This document shows, in pieces, positions 63,681-64,000 of a stretch of 64,000 nt of DNA. The position numbers and the translations under genes were made by a program. Numbering within the stretch: the first letter of the stretch is position 1; the number at the start of each line of letters is the position of its first letter. Source of the DNA: JBBQYD01 sp942493075 (GTDB lineage Bacteria > Verrucomicrobiota > Verrucomicrobiia > Limisphaerales > UBA8199); NCBI GenBank assembly GCA_942493075.1, contig OW818681.1, forward strand, positions 496,001 to 560,000, given 5' to 3'. The notes below the pieces were generated by a model. That model searched no databases and was not told where the DNA came from. It saw nothing but the letters and a program-made list of their open reading frames with translations.

Positions 63681-64000
63681 TCACCGGGCGGGCGTGTTGG
63701 TGAGACCTTCGACACCGGGCTTTGGCGAGTTGGTGCGCGCCCGGCGAAAGCTACCTACGTCCTTCAGTCGAGCAAGAATTTCGTCCCAGTGCTCGATATT
63801 GTAGAGAGAGGTCCTTGCCTGACGACGCGCCTTGGCGTCCGCGTCGTCGAGCGCCTGATTCAAAGCAGGCAGGCACGCGCCGAGGTAAGCATCGCGAGAC
63901 GGGGGGCTCATTTCCCTAACAACGTAAAAAGCCGACATGATCTCGCAGCGGTGTATTTGATTAGTGTCCGCGAGGGCGTTGGTCAGCACTCCGACTGCAG
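63681..64000 (-). CDS. HEAT-repeat protein, C-terminal part (start beyond window)
   Basis: About 106 residues of visible frame, which remains open to base 64000, so the gene starts outside the window. Visible repeats (NQIHRCEIMSAFYVVREMSP, ALNQALDDADAKARRQART) read as HEAT-like helices, ending with a polar tail. Could be a secreted or cytosolic scaffold; its N-terminal domains are unseen. Confidence 0.7.
   Translation of the reverse strand, partial: AVGVLTNALADTNQIHRCEIMSAFYVVREMSPPSRDAYLGACLPALNQALDDADAKARRQARTSLYNIEHWDEILARLKDVGSFRRARTNSPKPGVEGLTNTPAR

Overview
The window looks like a chromosomal segment of a Verrucomicrobiota bacterium, probably near subdivision 3 (Pedosphaera/Limisphaera-like). 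That placement is inferred from gene style: very long secreted proteins built from RCC1-like, PKD, Ig-like, LamG and PPC-like repeats; a recurring small beta module ending in a 'FYRL' type sequence; PIN/VapB and DUF433 genes; and short dispersed intergenic repeats. There is no rRNA, tRNA, CRISPR array or recognisable transposase.

Region 1 (1-7677) is the most striking. It is one co-directional, tightly packed RNA-repair operon: the 3' end of rtcB (RNA ligase), rtcA (RNA 3'-phosphate cyclase), a more AT-rich gene with a HEPN-type RNxxxH motif, hen1 (RNA 3'-terminal 2'-O-methyltransferase), an HExxH/TPR protein of unknown function, and pnkp (kinase-phosphatase-ligase). The last three genes overlap the preceding gene by 10 nt or follow it after one base. 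The operon combines two normally separate repair routes (RtcB/RtcA and Pnkp/Hen1) with a possible RNase-fold protein and a possible protease.

Region 2 (7834-12039) is a probable operon of a secreted DUF2330/HEAT protein, a membrane NarL-type histidine kinase and its LuxR-type response regulator. Region 3 (12302-19086) holds a secreted metallo-beta-lactamase-fold hydrolase, a strong bidirectional-type terminator, a secreted glycoside hydrolase family 2 enzyme and a secreted PHP-domain phosphoesterase.

Region 4 (19094-26559, minus strand) has an SDR oxidoreductase and an Rrf2 regulator that share the same inverted-repeat operator. Next come a coupled isochorismatase-fold/ABM/amidohydrolase operon and a cytoplasmic PAS-GAF histidine kinase with its regulator. 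Region 5 (26664-29740) is a small accessory patch: a module fragment, a frameshifted nucleotidyltransferase remnant, a conserved hypothetical, an orphan DUF433 gene and a VapBC pair.

Region 6 (29784-51634) carries surface/secreted proteins: a GH16-like protein, a 1702-residue protein with four RCC1-like propellers, a 2617-residue propeller/PKD/PPC-like protein, two proteins sharing four copies of an unnamed ~190-residue domain (one fused to an SGNH hydrolase), and a LamG protein with a recent tandem duplication. Region 7 (51930-64000) has a third HisKA_3/LuxR two-component pair, a nucleotidyltransferase/DNA-binding pair resembling a toxin-antitoxin system, an apparently inactive archaemetzincin-like secreted protein, small hypotheticals, a NAGPA-type phosphodiester glycosidase, a small zinc-finger protein and an edge-truncated HEAT protein. 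Three copies of a dispersed intergenic repeat lie here. All functions are read from motifs by eye; no database search was run.
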